From: JBNGOQ01 sp050589645
Lineage (GTDB): Bacteria; Bacteroidota; Bacteroidia; Flavobacteriales; Flavobacteriaceae
Assembly: GCF_050589645.1 (NCBI RefSeq)
Contig: NZ_JBNGOQ010000005.1
Coordinates: 124,001 to 188,000 of the forward strand
DNA: 64,000 nucleotides
Direction of reading: 5' to 3'
A program made the position numbers and the translations under genes. Below, in pieces: positions 48,095-57,491 of the stretch; within the stretch, counting starts at the first letter, position 1; every line of letters begins with the position of its first letter. The notes under the pieces were generated by a model that worked only from the letters and a program-made list of their open reading frames with translations, was not told the origin of the DNA and ran no database searches.

Positions 48095-49435
48095 ATGAAC
48101 ATTTTCTTGGTTTTAATTCTAGTAGTACTGTTGATCATAGTGGCTACTGTAAAATTTAAGGTGCATCCTGTTTTTTCCTTAGTCGTGGCGGCATTGGTAG
48201 CTGGTGTACTACTGGGTCTGGAACCCAATACGGTAACCAAGACCATAACCGATGGTTTTGGGAAAACCCTCTCGAGCATCGGCTTGATCATAGCTTTTGG
48301 AACGGTCATCGGAATCTTTTTGGAAAGGACAGGGAGTACCCGGATAATTGCGGATGTCATCCTAAGGGCAATTGGGATAAAGCGAGCACCCTTGGGCATG
48401 AACGCGACAGGCTTTGTAATATCCATACCCGTATTTTGCGATTCGGGTTTTATCATCTTGTCCTCCTTGAACAAAGCGCTGGCAAAAAAAACAGGATTAT
48501 CCCTAATTTTCTTGGCCGTCTCGCTTGCCACGGGATTATATGCTGCCCACGTTTTTGTACCACCAACCCCTGGACCGCTTGCAGCTGCAGCTGTTTTGGA
48601 AGCTGATTTGGCCTTGGTAATGTTATGGGGACTTGCCGTTGCCATTCCGGTGTCCTTGGTAGGGTATTTATGGGCCCGGTTCATAGGTGCCCGGACCAAA
48701 AAGAAGGATGGCGAACAGGAGACAGCTCCAGTCAAGACAGAAGAGGTTGGGGTACCCGAGATTGAGGTGGGCGCCGTATCCGCTTTTTTGCCCTTGGCCA
48801 TGCCGATACTCCTCATTGCCCTAAAATCAATCGTTAACTACCCCACTTATCCCCTGGGGAAAGGCTTGATTTTTGGGCTATTGGATTTTTTGGGAAACCC
48901 CACCATCGCCTTGCTTATCGGGGTAATTCTAGCCTTTAATATCAGTTGGAAAGTATCCCTGAAAGAAAAGTATGAATGGGTGGTCACGGCCCTAAAGGAT
49001 GCGGGCATCATTATTTTGATCACTGGGGCCGGCGGAGCCTTTGGGAACGTGTTACGGGTCATGGATATTGCAAGTTTCATAGACCTTGATTCCGGTATGC
49101 TGCAGGGAGGCATTTTAATTTCCTTTGCCATAGCAGCCCTACTTAAAACGGCACAGGGGTCCTCTACGGTGGCCATCGTTACCACGGCGGCCATTATGGC
49201 GCCGCTACTGTCCTCCCTTGGACTGGATAGTAGTATGGGAAGGGTAAGCACGGTCCTGGCCGTTGGTGCCGGTGCCATGACGGTATCCCATATCAATGAT
49301 AGTTATTTCTGGGTGGTATCCCAATTTTCCGGTATGAACGTGAAAACGGCACTCAAAAGCTTTACCATGGCCACATTTTTTCAGGGGATTACAGGGCTTC
49401 TAATTATTCTGGCCCTCCAGACCTTTTTTGGCTAG
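48095..49435 (+). CDS. GntP-family gluconate/organic acid permease
   Basis: A 446-residue membrane protein with about 12-14 hydrophobic segments and GntP signatures: F-G-T-V-I-G-I-F-L-E-R-T-G, S-I-P-V-F-C-D-S-G-F-I-I-L, G-L-Y-A-A-H-V-F-V-P-P-T-P-G-P, and S-H-I-N-D-S-Y-F-W near the end. These carry gluconate, fructuronate, glycerate or similar acids with protons. No kinase or dehydrogenase is adjacent to reveal the substrate. It is a single gene. Confidence 0.92.
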   Translation: MNIFLVLILVVLLIIVATVKFKVHPVFSLVVAALVAGVLLGLEPNTVTKTITDGFGKTLSSIGLIIAFGTVIGIFLERTGSTRIIADVILRAIGIKRAPLGMNATGFVISIPVFCDSGFIILSSLNKALAKKTGLSLIFLAVSLATGLYAAHVFVPPTPGPLAAAAVLEADLALVMLWGLAVAIPVSLVGYLWARFIGARTKKKDGEQETAPVKTEEVGVPEIEVGAVSAFLPLAMPILLIALKSIVNYPTYPLGKGLIFGLLDFLGNPTIALLIGVILAFNISWKVSLKEKYEWVVTALKDAGIIILITGAGGAFGNVLRVMDIASFIDLDSGMLQGGILISFAIAALLKTAQGSSTVAIVTTAAIMAPLLSSLGLDSSMGRVSTVLAVGAGAMTVSHINDSYFWVVSQFSGMNVKTALKSFTMATFFQGITGLLIILALQTFFG

Positions 49436-49443
49436 GGCAAAAG

Positions 49444-50301
49444 CTATTCTATAACAAGGGATTGTTTAAATTCCTGGACCACGGCAAAGTACCCCAGGGC
49501 AAAATTGTTGGGATTCCCCACATTATCAAAGACATCCACATTGTCAAGGTCGGTAACATTAAAAATATTTCCCCGTACCGTAGCGGCGGGAGTGGCAAAA
49601 GGCCCCATATCAACACCACCCTGCTCGATCAATTTGTCCATATAGTTGAAGAACAACTGATCGGCCCCCAGGATACTAATATTGACTTCCTGGCCTACAC
49701 GCAGGTTTTTGTCATAGAAGTACGAAAACTGAAATTCCTGTCCTTGGAAAAACTCGTCTTCGGTGACAAGAAATTCCCCAAAACCAAAATCAAAAACGTA
49801 AAAATCCTCTCGGTCGGCGTCATCGGTAAAGGTGATTTCCACTTCGGTGTCCTCATCATCAAAAAGTGTTTCGGTTCCCTGCACCAGATTATCTATGGGC
49901 ACGGTGGGTACATAACGTGTTGTAGCCAGGTAGGACTGACCATCATGACGTATCTGCAACAAGAGTTCTCCTTCCAGCAAAAAATCAACCGAACTTACGA
50001 CTTCGTAAATGCCGGAGCCGGGCACGGTTTCCACGGGAAAGCGTATGTTTTGATTGTTGGCTGTAGGGAGGTCTAAATTGATCAACGAGATCTGTTCCAG
50101 TTGTGCCGGAGAAATGGGTTCAAAGAAAGAGTTGGTCAAAGTGGCCTTGAATACCAGATTCATGGTAGGTTCACTTTCGTCTACCCGAATAAGGGCGTCA
50201 ACGGACAAACGGGGCGCTTCGGTGGGGACCTCCACATCAATAACATCTTCACAGGCCAGAAGCATGGATGTTAAAATAAGCAGTGCGATTATTCTTTTCA
50301 T
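49444..50301 (-). CDS. DUF4249-family lipoprotein, TonB-receptor partner
   Basis: The start at 50301 (M-K-R-I-I-A-L-L-I-L-T-S-M-L-L-A-C-E-D) gives a 285-residue lipoprotein with lipidated Cys17. The P-R-L-S-V-D-A-L-I opening and strand-rich body fit DUF4249, which almost always accompanies a TonB-dependent receptor in Bacteroidetes and is presumed to be its surface-exposed partner, analogous to SusD. The receptor gene ends 4 bp upstream, so the two are co-translated. The ligand is unknown. Confidence 0.88.
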   Translation of the reverse strand: MKRIIALLILTSMLLACEDVIDVEVPTEAPRLSVDALIRVDESEPTMNLVFKATLTNSFFEPISPAQLEQISLINLDLPTANNQNIRFPVETVPGSGIYEVVSSVDFLLEGELLLQIRHDGQSYLATTRYVPTVPIDNLVQGTETLFDDEDTEVEITFTDDADREDFYVFDFGFGEFLVTEDEFFQGQEFQFSYFYDKNLRVGQEVNISILGADQLFFNYMDKLIEQGGVDMGPFATPAATVRGNIFNVTDLDNVDVFDNVGNPNNFALGYFAVVQEFKQSLVIE

Positions 50302-50305
50302 GACC

Positions 50306-52705
50306 TTAAAATTTAAAATTATAGGTAACGGCCGGTACGATCCCAAAAATAGAGGTACGGATGGCCTCGTTCACCCCGGTATCCTGATTTTGTCTAAAAC
50401 TGATCGAGGCGGCGTTCCTTCTATTGTATACATTATATACGCTAAAAACCCATTCGGACTGCCATTTTCTGCCTTTGTTCTTTTTTGGTACCAGGGTAGC
50501 AGAAATATCTATTCTGTGGTAATCGGGCAAACGTTCCACATTCCGCTGCCCAAAAAAGGGCACGGTAAGGCCTTGAAATTCGAACTGCCCTACCGGAAAA
50601 TTGGTCGGTTGCCCTGTCTGGAAGATGAAGTTGGAGTCAAAACTCCATTTTTTGTTCAATTCATAACTGGCATAGATCGAAATGTCATGCGTTTTGTCAT
50701 AGGGCGTATGGTACCATTCGCCTAGGTTGATCCCTGTTTCCATATCAGATCTACCGGTGTCCTCGAACGGAGGCCTTCCCGGGGTACGTTGTTCCGATTT
50801 GGACAAGGTATAGGCCAGCCACCCTCGAAGCCTTCCCTCATTTTTGCGCAGCAGAAGCTCCAAGCCATATGCCCTGGCCTCTCCATTGAGTATTACCTGT
50901 TCAATGGCATCATTGGCGATGAGGTTGGCACCGTCTATATAATCGATGCGGTTTTGGATGTCCTTATAGAAAACCTCAGTTTCCAGGGCATATGTGCCCT
51001 GTTTTATGTTCTTAAAGAACCCCAGGGCGTACTGATCGAGCAATTGGGGTTCTACAAAGGGACCGCTTGGGGTCCACACATCGAGCGGGGTGGGGGAACT
51101 GGTATTGGAGAGCAAATGCAGGTATTGCGCCAAGCGGGTGTAACTTGCTTTTATGGACGCATTTTGCCCAAAACTATAGGCCAGGGTCACCCGGGGTTCC
51201 AGATTGGTAAAGTTGGCCAGGTTGGAACCTCTTCCCGGATTTATGGTATCAATGGGTTCTGCCTCGGTGTAGATCAGTTGAAAGGGATCAAAAAGAACAG
51301 GATTGTCATTTTCATAAACAAAGAACTCGTCCTGTCCCAAACGTACAAAATGACTTAATCGCAAACCGTACCCTAGGCTGAGCCGTTCTGTAATATCGTG
51401 TTGCACATCCACGTATATGGCAGTTTCATTGGCAAATTTTTTCGTTAACTGATCTTCCACGATGCCGGAATCCTCGCTGCTGGGCACAATTTTTCCAGGG
51501 TTGAAATCGTAGTAAATATTGTTAAGACCGTAATTGATCTGTAGTTTATCATTGATGTAGTGCTTTAGATCGTATTTGGCGTTCAGGTTAAGGATGCCCG
51601 AATCCCATTCAAAGCCTACAAAGTCCAATTCCAAGCCATAGGAATAGTCCGAATAAATCAGCGAAAGATTGGAGAACAGTTTGTCCGAGAAAAGATGGTT
51701 CCATCTGAAATTTAGCACGGCATTACCATAGGTGTTCACAAAGCTATCGTTGATACTAAAGAGATCGCGACCAAAATATCCCGACAGATAAATGTTGTTT
51801 CGTTCGTTTATCTTGTAATTGAGTTTGGTGTTCAGATCAAAGAAATACGCTCGGTTGTCCACATCGAACAGGGGTAAGAACAAGTGGGCGTAAGAGGCCC
51901 TTCCTCCAATCAGGAAAGCCGACTTGTCCTTGACTATGGGACCTTCTGCCAGCAGCCTGCTGGCCACAGCACCTATGCCGCCGTTGAACTTAAGTTCCTT
52001 GCTATTGCCTTCTTTTTGAAAAATTTCCAACACTGAAGAAACCCTACCGCCATATCTGGCGGGTATGCCTCCTTTGAACAACTTTACATCCTTTATAGCA
52101 TCGGGATTGAACACGGAAAAGAAACCAAAAAGATGGGAAGAGTTAAAAATTGTGGCCTCATCCAGCAGAATAAGATTCTGATCGGCCGCCCCACCGCGGA
52201 CGTTAAAACCTGAAGCGCCTTCGCCTGCACTGGTGACCCCCGGAAGCAATAAAAGGGATTTTATAACATCGGCCTCGCCCAAAACCACGGGAATTTTTTT
52301 TATGGTCGGTGTGGCCAAGGTCACTACGCTCATTTGTGGGGTCTTAATGTTTACCTTCTCCACATCTTCCGTAAGGACTACTTCCTCCAACAGTTCGGCC
52401 TCTTCTACCATGCCGAAATTGATTCGCTGGTCTTGGTTAAGGGAAACTTTTAAGCTTTGATCCTGAAAACCGATATAGCTCACCTGAACGGTGTACTCGC
52501 CCTTAGGCAGGGTAAGCGAATAAAACCCGTATTCGTTAGTGGTTACCCCTGTGCGAAGTTCTGGGACCAGTATGCTAACACCAATCAAAGTCTCATTGCT
52601 AGCGGCTTCCGTAATAGTGCCGCTCAAAGTATAACGTTGCTGGGAAAAGAGGTTTAACGAAAAAAAAAGAAAAGCTAGCAGTACTAAATCATATGGTCCG
52701 CGCAT
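50306..52705 (-). CDS. TonB-dependent receptor with CarboxypepD-reg domain
   Basis: A 799-residue outer-membrane receptor: signal peptide (A-F-L-F-F-S-L-N-L-F-S-Q-Q), a carboxypeptidase-like regulatory domain (about 25-105, L-S-G-T-I-T-E-A-A-S-N-E-T), a plug with F-N-V-R-G-G-A-A-D-Q-N-L-I-L-L-D-E-A and Y-G-G-R-V-S-S-V-L-E-I, and a barrel ending in V-P-A-V-T-Y-N-F-K-F. It has no STN domain and is not linked to a sigma factor. Together with the DUF4249 lipoprotein it forms an uptake pair of unknown ligand. Confidence 0.92.
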   Translation of the reverse strand: MRGPYDLVLLAFLFFSLNLFSQQRYTLSGTITEAASNETLIGVSILVPELRTGVTTNEYGFYSLTLPKGEYTVQVSYIGFQDQSLKVSLNQDQRINFGMVEEAELLEEVVLTEDVEKVNIKTPQMSVVTLATPTIKKIPVVLGEADVIKSLLLLPGVTSAGEGASGFNVRGGAADQNLILLDEATIFNSSHLFGFFSVFNPDAIKDVKLFKGGIPARYGGRVSSVLEIFQKEGNSKELKFNGGIGAVASRLLAEGPIVKDKSAFLIGGRASYAHLFLPLFDVDNRAYFFDLNTKLNYKINERNNIYLSGYFGRDLFSINDSFVNTYGNAVLNFRWNHLFSDKLFSNLSLIYSDYSYGLELDFVGFEWDSGILNLNAKYDLKHYINDKLQINYGLNNIYYDFNPGKIVPSSEDSGIVEDQLTKKFANETAIYVDVQHDITERLSLGYGLRLSHFVRLGQDEFFVYENDNPVLFDPFQLIYTEAEPIDTINPGRGSNLANFTNLEPRVTLAYSFGQNASIKASYTRLAQYLHLLSNTSSPTPLDVWTPSGPFVEPQLLDQYALGFFKNIKQGTYALETEVFYKDIQNRIDYIDGANLIANDAIEQVILNGEARAYGLELLLRKNEGRLRGWLAYTLSKSEQRTPGRPPFEDTGRSDMETGINLGEWYHTPYDKTHDISIYASYELNKKWSFDSNFIFQTGQPTNFPVGQFEFQGLTVPFFGQRNVERLPDYHRIDISATLVPKKNKGRKWQSEWVFSVYNVYNRRNAASISFRQNQDTGVNEAIRTSIFGIVPAVTYNFKF

Positions 52706-52884
52706 TCAAGCAATTTTTTCTAAAAATAGAGAGAAAGCACGAGGTTTCAAAAGGGCCATTTGTTTATTTGTTTCCCACCTAACCAGATAAGGGCGCATTT
52801 TTGTTGCCATGTTCCAATAAAAAAATAGCGTGCTCAAGGCCAAAGGACATGGACCCAAAAATACCCACCATATTTCAAAAAAAA

Positions 52885-52917
52885 ACAGCAGTTCAACCGT
52901 TGGTGTTGAGCTGCTGT
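52885..52917 (-). terminator. terminator of icd
   Basis: A 13-bp stem with one G-U pair (ACAGCAGTTCAAC with GTTGAGCTGCTGT) and a 7-base loop. In the minus direction it ends in a run of nine T residues, 22 bp after the icd stop. Confidence 0.88.
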
Positions 52918-52938
52918 ATTCCTTACGATCTGTGCGCG

Positions 52939-55158
52939 CTACAGTGTTTCGAGAATGGCATTGAGCGTTTCACTGGGACGCATGGCGCTGGATCTCATTG
53001 CCGCATCGGGTTTATAATAGCCCCCGATATCCTGAGCCTTCCCTTGGGCACTGATCAGCTCTGCAACAATTTTGGATTCCTTTTCCGTCATTTCTTGGGC
53101 TATTCTGCTAAAGGTAGCTTTCAATTCCGGTTCCTTGTCCTGTGCAGCCAGGGCCTGGGCCCAGTAAAGGGCCAGATAGAAATGACTTCCACGGGTATCC
53201 AGTTCCATGACCTTTCTAGAAGGCGATTTGTCGTTATCCAAGAATTTTTCCGTAGCATCGTCCAAGGCATTGGCCAGGACCAGAGCCTTGCTGTTATTGT
53301 TCTTTTCACCGTAGAACTCCAAGGAAACCCCCAAAGCCATGAATTCGCCCAAGGAATCCCATCGAAGGTGTCCCTCTTCCAAAAATTGTTCCACGTGTTT
53401 GGGCGCAGAGCCGCCGGCACCGGTTTCAAAAAGGCCACCGCCGTTCATCAAAGGGACAATGGATAACATTTTGGCGCTGGTACCCACTTCCAGTATAGGA
53501 AAGAGGTCGGTTAGATAATCCCTGAGCACATTGCCCGATACCGAAATGGTATCCTTACCTTCTTTGATTCTCTTAAGCGTAAAATTGGTCGCTTCCAAGG
53601 GTGAAAGAATTCTGATATCCAAACCCGAGGTATCGTGTTGTGGGAGGTAAGTGTTTACCTTTTTAATCAATTCCGCATCATGCGCCCTGTTGCTATCCAG
53701 CCAAAACACCGCTGGCGTATTTGAGGCCCTTGCCCTGGAAACGGCCAGTTTTACCCAATCCTGTATGGGGGCATCCTTCACCTGGCACATTCTCCAAATA
53801 TCCCCGGTTTCCACAGAATGATCCATAAGCGACTGGCCCGAAGCCACATCGATAACCTTTACGGTTCCCTTGGCCGCTATTTCAAAGGTCTTGTCATGTG
53901 ACCCATATTCCTCTGCCTTCTGTGCCATAAGGCCTACGTTGGGCACGGTGCCCATGGTCCTGGGATCAAATGCGCCCTGTTCCTTACAGAAGTTTATGGT
54001 GGCTTCGTAGATGCCTGCATAGCTGCTATCCGGAATTACTGCCTTGGTATCCTGGGCCTTTCCATCCGCATTCCACATTTGTCCCGAATTTCTGATCATG
54101 GCGGGCATGGAGGCATCAATAATGATATCACTGGGCACGTGTAAATTGGTGATGCCCTTGTCCGAATTTACCATGGCAAGGTCCGGTCCGTTTGTGATTG
54201 CGAGTGCAATATCCTCTTCTATTTCCGTCCTTTTCCCCTGGGGGAGATCCTGTATTTTGTTCAGTAAATTTTCAAGACCGTCGTTGGCACTCACCCCGAT
54301 GGCCTGGAAGGTGGCATGGTGTTTTTCGAATACCTCCGAGAAAAAGGTTTCCATGGCGTGTCCAAAAATAATGGGATCGGAGACCTTCATCATGGTAGCC
54401 TTCATGTGCAATGAAAACAATACTCCTTGTTCCCTGGCATCTGCTACTTGCTCTTTCAAAAAGGCCAACAAGGCCTTTTTGCTCATCACAGTGGCATCGA
54501 TGATTTCCCCGGCCTGCAGCGCAATACTTTCCTTTAACACTTGTGTGCCGCCATCCTCTTTTGTCAATTCGATACGAATGGAGGTGGCATCGGTTGTGGT
54601 CATGGATGTTTCGTTGGACTTAAAATCCCCGTGATCCATGGTTGCAACATGGGTCTTGGAGTCTGAGCGCCAAGCGCCCATGGAATGGGGATTCTTCTTG
54701 GCGTAGTTTTTTATGGGTTTAGGTGCCCTTCGATCAGAATTTCCTTCCCGCAAAACCGGGTTTACGGCACTTCCTTTTATTTTGTCGTATCTGGACTTTA
54801 TTTCCTTTTCGGTATCGTTGCCAGGTTCATCCGGATAATCGGGTAGGGCATAGCCTTTTTCCTGTAATTCTGAGATGGCTTCTTTGAGTTGGGGTATGGA
54901 AGCACTAATATTGGGCAACTTAATGATATTTGCTTCCGGTGCCTTGGCCAAGGTTCCCAAAGCAGCCAAATCGTCCGTAATTCGCTGGTCTTCTTGCAAA
55001 AAATCGGGAAAAACGGAGATAATCCTTCCTGCGAGTGAGATGTCCTTGGTTTCTATGGTAATCCCTGATGTTTTGGTAAAAGACCTAACAATGGGCAAAA
55101 AGGATTGTGTGGCCAACGCGGGAGCTTCGTCGGTCTGCGTATATACTATTTTTGGCAT
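52939..55158 (-). CDS. icd: NADP-dependent isocitrate dehydrogenase, monomeric type
   Basis: A 739-residue enzyme with the length and start (M-P-K-I-V-Y-T-Q-T-D-E-A-P-A-L-A-T) of monomeric isocitrate dehydrogenase, unrelated in length to the dimeric 420-residue enzyme. The K-K-N-P-H-S-M-G-A-W segment and D-S-N-R-A-H-D-A-E fit this family. It converts isocitrate and NADP+ to 2-oxoglutarate, CO2 and NADPH in the citric acid cycle. Single gene with its own terminator. Confidence 0.95.
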   Translation of the reverse strand: MPKIVYTQTDEAPALATQSFLPIVRSFTKTSGITIETKDISLAGRIISVFPDFLQEDQRITDDLAALGTLAKAPEANIIKLPNISASIPQLKEAISELQEKGYALPDYPDEPGNDTEKEIKSRYDKIKGSAVNPVLREGNSDRRAPKPIKNYAKKNPHSMGAWRSDSKTHVATMDHGDFKSNETSMTTTDATSIRIELTKEDGGTQVLKESIALQAGEIIDATVMSKKALLAFLKEQVADAREQGVLFSLHMKATMMKVSDPIIFGHAMETFFSEVFEKHHATFQAIGVSANDGLENLLNKIQDLPQGKRTEIEEDIALAITNGPDLAMVNSDKGITNLHVPSDIIIDASMPAMIRNSGQMWNADGKAQDTKAVIPDSSYAGIYEATINFCKEQGAFDPRTMGTVPNVGLMAQKAEEYGSHDKTFEIAAKGTVKVIDVASGQSLMDHSVETGDIWRMCQVKDAPIQDWVKLAVSRARASNTPAVFWLDSNRAHDAELIKKVNTYLPQHDTSGLDIRILSPLEATNFTLKRIKEGKDTISVSGNVLRDYLTDLFPILEVGTSAKMLSIVPLMNGGGLFETGAGGSAPKHVEQFLEEGHLRWDSLGEFMALGVSLEFYGEKNNNSKALVLANALDDATEKFLDNDKSPSRKVMELDTRGSHFYLALYWAQALAAQDKEPELKATFSRIAQEMTEKESKIVAELISAQGKAQDIGGYYKPDAAMRSSAMRPSETLNAILETL

Positions 55159-55186
55159 AGGGTTCTAAGAATTTATTAAAGCGGAG

Positions 55187-55194
55187 CAAATATA
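55187..55194 (-). promoter_or_regulatory. probable -7 element of icd
   Basis: TATATTTG on the minus strand, 28 bp before the icd start. A TTTGG lies only 15 bp upstream, closer than usual for a -33 element. Confidence 0.5.
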
Positions 55195-55296
55195 CAATTT
55201 TATACCGGCCAAAGGGCGTGCTGGACGGGGAAACTTGGAAAGGAATTCGCTTTTGAAGGGGAGGGGGAAAAGGGAATTAAAAAACACCAAAAAGAC

Positions 55297-55336
55297 AAAA
55301 GCCATATCATTGTACGAGTACATCGATATGGCTTTT
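55297..55336 (-). terminator. terminator of the orphan unit upstream of icd
   Basis: A 12-bp perfect stem (AAAAGCCATATC with GATATGGCTTTT); the 16-base loop can pair further (TGTAC with GTACA). It is T-rich on both strands. As icd begins left of it, its natural minus-strand customer is the short transcription unit at about 55340-55730. Confidence 0.8.
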
Positions 55337-55463
55337 TAAAAATAGTTCCCCAAACTTAGTGTCCTGCTTCCTATAGGATTGCTCCGCTATTCCACAAAAC
55401 TGCAACCATTGATTGCGTCCGGTTCCCTATTTTAACGTTTAAAACATTTTTCATCCCTAATTG

Positions 55464-55619
55464 TTAAACCAAGTAACTACTCCGTGTTTCTTCTCGTTGT
55501 CCTCTGTTTTTTTTCTTTAGTACATACCGAAGTCCTGCACTATGTCCGAAAAACATAAACTTTCTCGCTTCCGGCCTAAGCCTTCCGTTCGTCCGTCCAC
55601 CAGCTTTTTTTGTACTCAT
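55464..55619 (-). CDS. small basic protein, candidate gene in an orphan transcription unit
   Basis: A 51-codon frame starting M-S-T-K-K-A-G-G-R-T-N-G-R-L-R-P and ending E-T-R-S-S-Y-L-V. Fourteen of the 51 residues are Lys or Arg against three Glu, so the product would bind nucleic acid or the ribosome if made. The frame lies between a consensus promoter (55733-55763) and a perfect terminator (55297-55336), with no other gene inside that unit. No known family was recognised, and the same transcript of about 430 bases could instead be a structured RNA. A GGGAG lies 22 bases before the ATG, too far for a normal ribosome site. Confidence 0.4.
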   Translation of the reverse strand: MSTKKAGGRTNGRLRPEARKFMFFGHSAGLRYVLKKKNRGQREETRSSYLV

Positions 55620-55732
55620 GTATTGCTACATTACTACTCCCAAAGCGGTCAAACAACAATATAAAGAACGTCAACTTTATACCGGCTCTGGAATTCCAGG
55701 TCATTGCTGACTTATCCCCCAGAACCTTAAAT

Positions 55733-55763
55733 CAAATGTATTCCATTTTTTGAAAATTCCAAA
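55733..55763 (-). promoter_or_regulatory. consensus promoter of the orphan unit
   Basis: On the minus strand TTTG (complement of 55760-55763) and TACATTTG (complement of 55733-55740) are separated by 19 bp, one of the best matches to the Bacteroidetes promoter in the window. Transcription would start near 55726 and run to the terminator at 55297. Confidence 0.75.
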
Positions 55764-55877
55764 TTTTATAATGGATTTAAAATCAACATAATATAAACTA
55801 TAGTTATAAACAATTGTTCATAAATGCAGTTCCATTTCTGTTTGCCCTTTTTCTGAGGTTCGCTATGGAAAATAAAA

Positions 55878-55907
55878 AAATCGGCAGCCCTAAATAACCA
55901 CCGATTT
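55878..55907 (-). terminator. terminator of the CarboxypepD-reg gene
   Basis: A 7-bp stem (AAATCGG with CCGATTT) and a 16-base loop. In the minus direction it is followed by a long T run and begins about 25 bp after the stop of the gene at 55934. Confidence 0.7.
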
Positions 55908-55933
55908 CTCCTTATTCGTCTTGTCTCCATACC

Positions 55934-57262
55934 CTAGGGGGTCGAAGCGCCTCCCCGGTTGGCCCGTCTTAACTGGCGCTGGATCTTTTTAATGGCCGAC
56001 TCAATGGATTTTTCGGGCTCAATGATATTGTATTCGCCCCAAAAATCGGGATCGGAAAAGCCTAGGGCCTCGTCGCTCAAAATGATGGACGACTTAATAC
56101 GATCACGGGATCTGGGCAGCTCGTCCTTTAGGTTTTTCTTCCAATCGGTAACGGCCATCTCCGCGGCCATACTGTACACCGAATTGAACAACTTATCATC
56201 CCAATTCACCTTAAACTGAAGCAGGACATTGCTATAGCTGTAATACCATCTGCCGTCCTTTTCCCTGTAGTCTACCCGATAGGCCACCTCCGTCGGATAT
56301 ACCGTAGCGTTCCTGGGCTTTCGCCTTACGAACATTCTACTGGCCCTTTCCCTGTCGGTAATGTTCAAGGAATAAATGGCGCTGGTGAGTGTCTTGTTTT
56401 GGGAATCAATGAAAAGCTTTCCCATATATAAGGGGCTTTTAATGTCATCTCTTTGCCTAAAGTTGACCACGTAAATGAGTCTGTCGTTTATTCGAGTGGA
56501 CCGGTCAAAGCTAAAATTGTACTGTTTAATGGTCTCCGGTGTAAAGATGTATTCGGGATATTTCATGATGTCCACGAACAGGGCATTGAACGGACCTCCC
56601 TGCAATTTTAAGGCTACGGTATCCAACTTGCTGTAATCCGTACTTTTTCTGGCCTTGTACAGTTTTACCGCATCTTTACGATCCGAAGTGTAGGGCGTCT
56701 TATAAATATTGACCACGGCTTCGGAAAGAGAAACATTTTTTCTCCGCTTCTTAATGGTCTCCCTATAGAAGGCCGTCATCAGTGTCGGGTCATTAAAATA
56801 GTTCTCCCCCTTTTTGGCCAGGGTTTCCCTTACCAAAACGCCCGCATCCTTGGGGATGGCCACATCAACCTCGCTGAGCTCGGTAATGGATACCTCTAAG
56901 GCAATACGGTTTTTGTCCTCGCTTAGCTGGGACAAGGGCAAGGTTATGGTCTTATAACCCAAAAAGGAAATGCTAACACTGCCTTCGGAAATATCCTTGG
57001 GTACTTTTAGCTGAAACCCACCTTCCGTATTGGTAACGGTTGTAATATTGGTGCCCGCAATGGCCAAGGAGGCAAAGACTAGCGGTTTTTTCGTAACAGC
57101 GTCGATGACCTTGCCCTTGTATACATTAAAATCAGAAATTTGTTGAGAGGTATCCTGAAAAGGAGCAGCTGCTTGCAGCTTTCCCATAAAACCTATGACT
57201 AGCGATAAGGTCACTAGTGCGGTAAATGTTTTTTTTACAGATGGTATGAAATTCTGTCCCAT
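55934..57262 (-). CDS. carboxypeptidase-like regulatory domain protein (DUF5686-like)
   Basis: A 442-residue exported protein. The signal (V-T-L-S-L-V-I-G-F-M-G-K-L-Q-A-A-A) is followed by a carboxypeptidase-like regulatory beta-sandwich (about 45-130, Y-K-G-K-V-I-D-A-V-T-K-K-P-L-V-F-A-S-L) and a C-terminal part of unknown function with F-Y-R-E-T-I-K-K-R and many basic residues. This is a common Bacteroidetes architecture of outer-membrane-associated proteins; the function is not known. Single gene with its own terminator. Confidence 0.8.
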   Translation of the reverse strand: MGQNFIPSVKKTFTALVTLSLVIGFMGKLQAAAPFQDTSQQISDFNVYKGKVIDAVTKKPLVFASLAIAGTNITTVTNTEGGFQLKVPKDISEGSVSISFLGYKTITLPLSQLSEDKNRIALEVSITELSEVDVAIPKDAGVLVRETLAKKGENYFNDPTLMTAFYRETIKKRRKNVSLSEAVVNIYKTPYTSDRKDAVKLYKARKSTDYSKLDTVALKLQGGPFNALFVDIMKYPEYIFTPETIKQYNFSFDRSTRINDRLIYVVNFRQRDDIKSPLYMGKLFIDSQNKTLTSAIYSLNITDRERASRMFVRRKPRNATVYPTEVAYRVDYREKDGRWYYSYSNVLLQFKVNWDDKLFNSVYSMAAEMAVTDWKKNLKDELPRSRDRIKSSIILSDEALGFSDPDFWGEYNIIEPEKSIESAIKKIQRQLRRANRGGASTP

Positions 57263-57491
57263 GGTTTATCTATTTATTTTGAACCCCATCGTGAGGGGGG
57301 CTAATTCCACATTCTAAGGTAGTGATTTTTAAGATACTATGTATACTGTTTCTATCTAAGATCTCTTCCGTTTTTGGAAAGACCTATTAGGAATATCGTA
57401 AAAAAGGGACAGGCCTTACAACATGGGATGGATTAATCCGATATTCCCGAAATTGTGCGTTCGGCACCTGGGCGCCTTGTAGGCAACTTTT

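Noticed and set aside
55297..55730. Orphan transcript as tmRNA, RNase P RNA or SRP RNA
   Set aside because: No tRNA-like ends or tag frame for tmRNA, no conserved P4 core for RNase P, and no GGAAGGAAGCAGC-type loop for SRP RNA.
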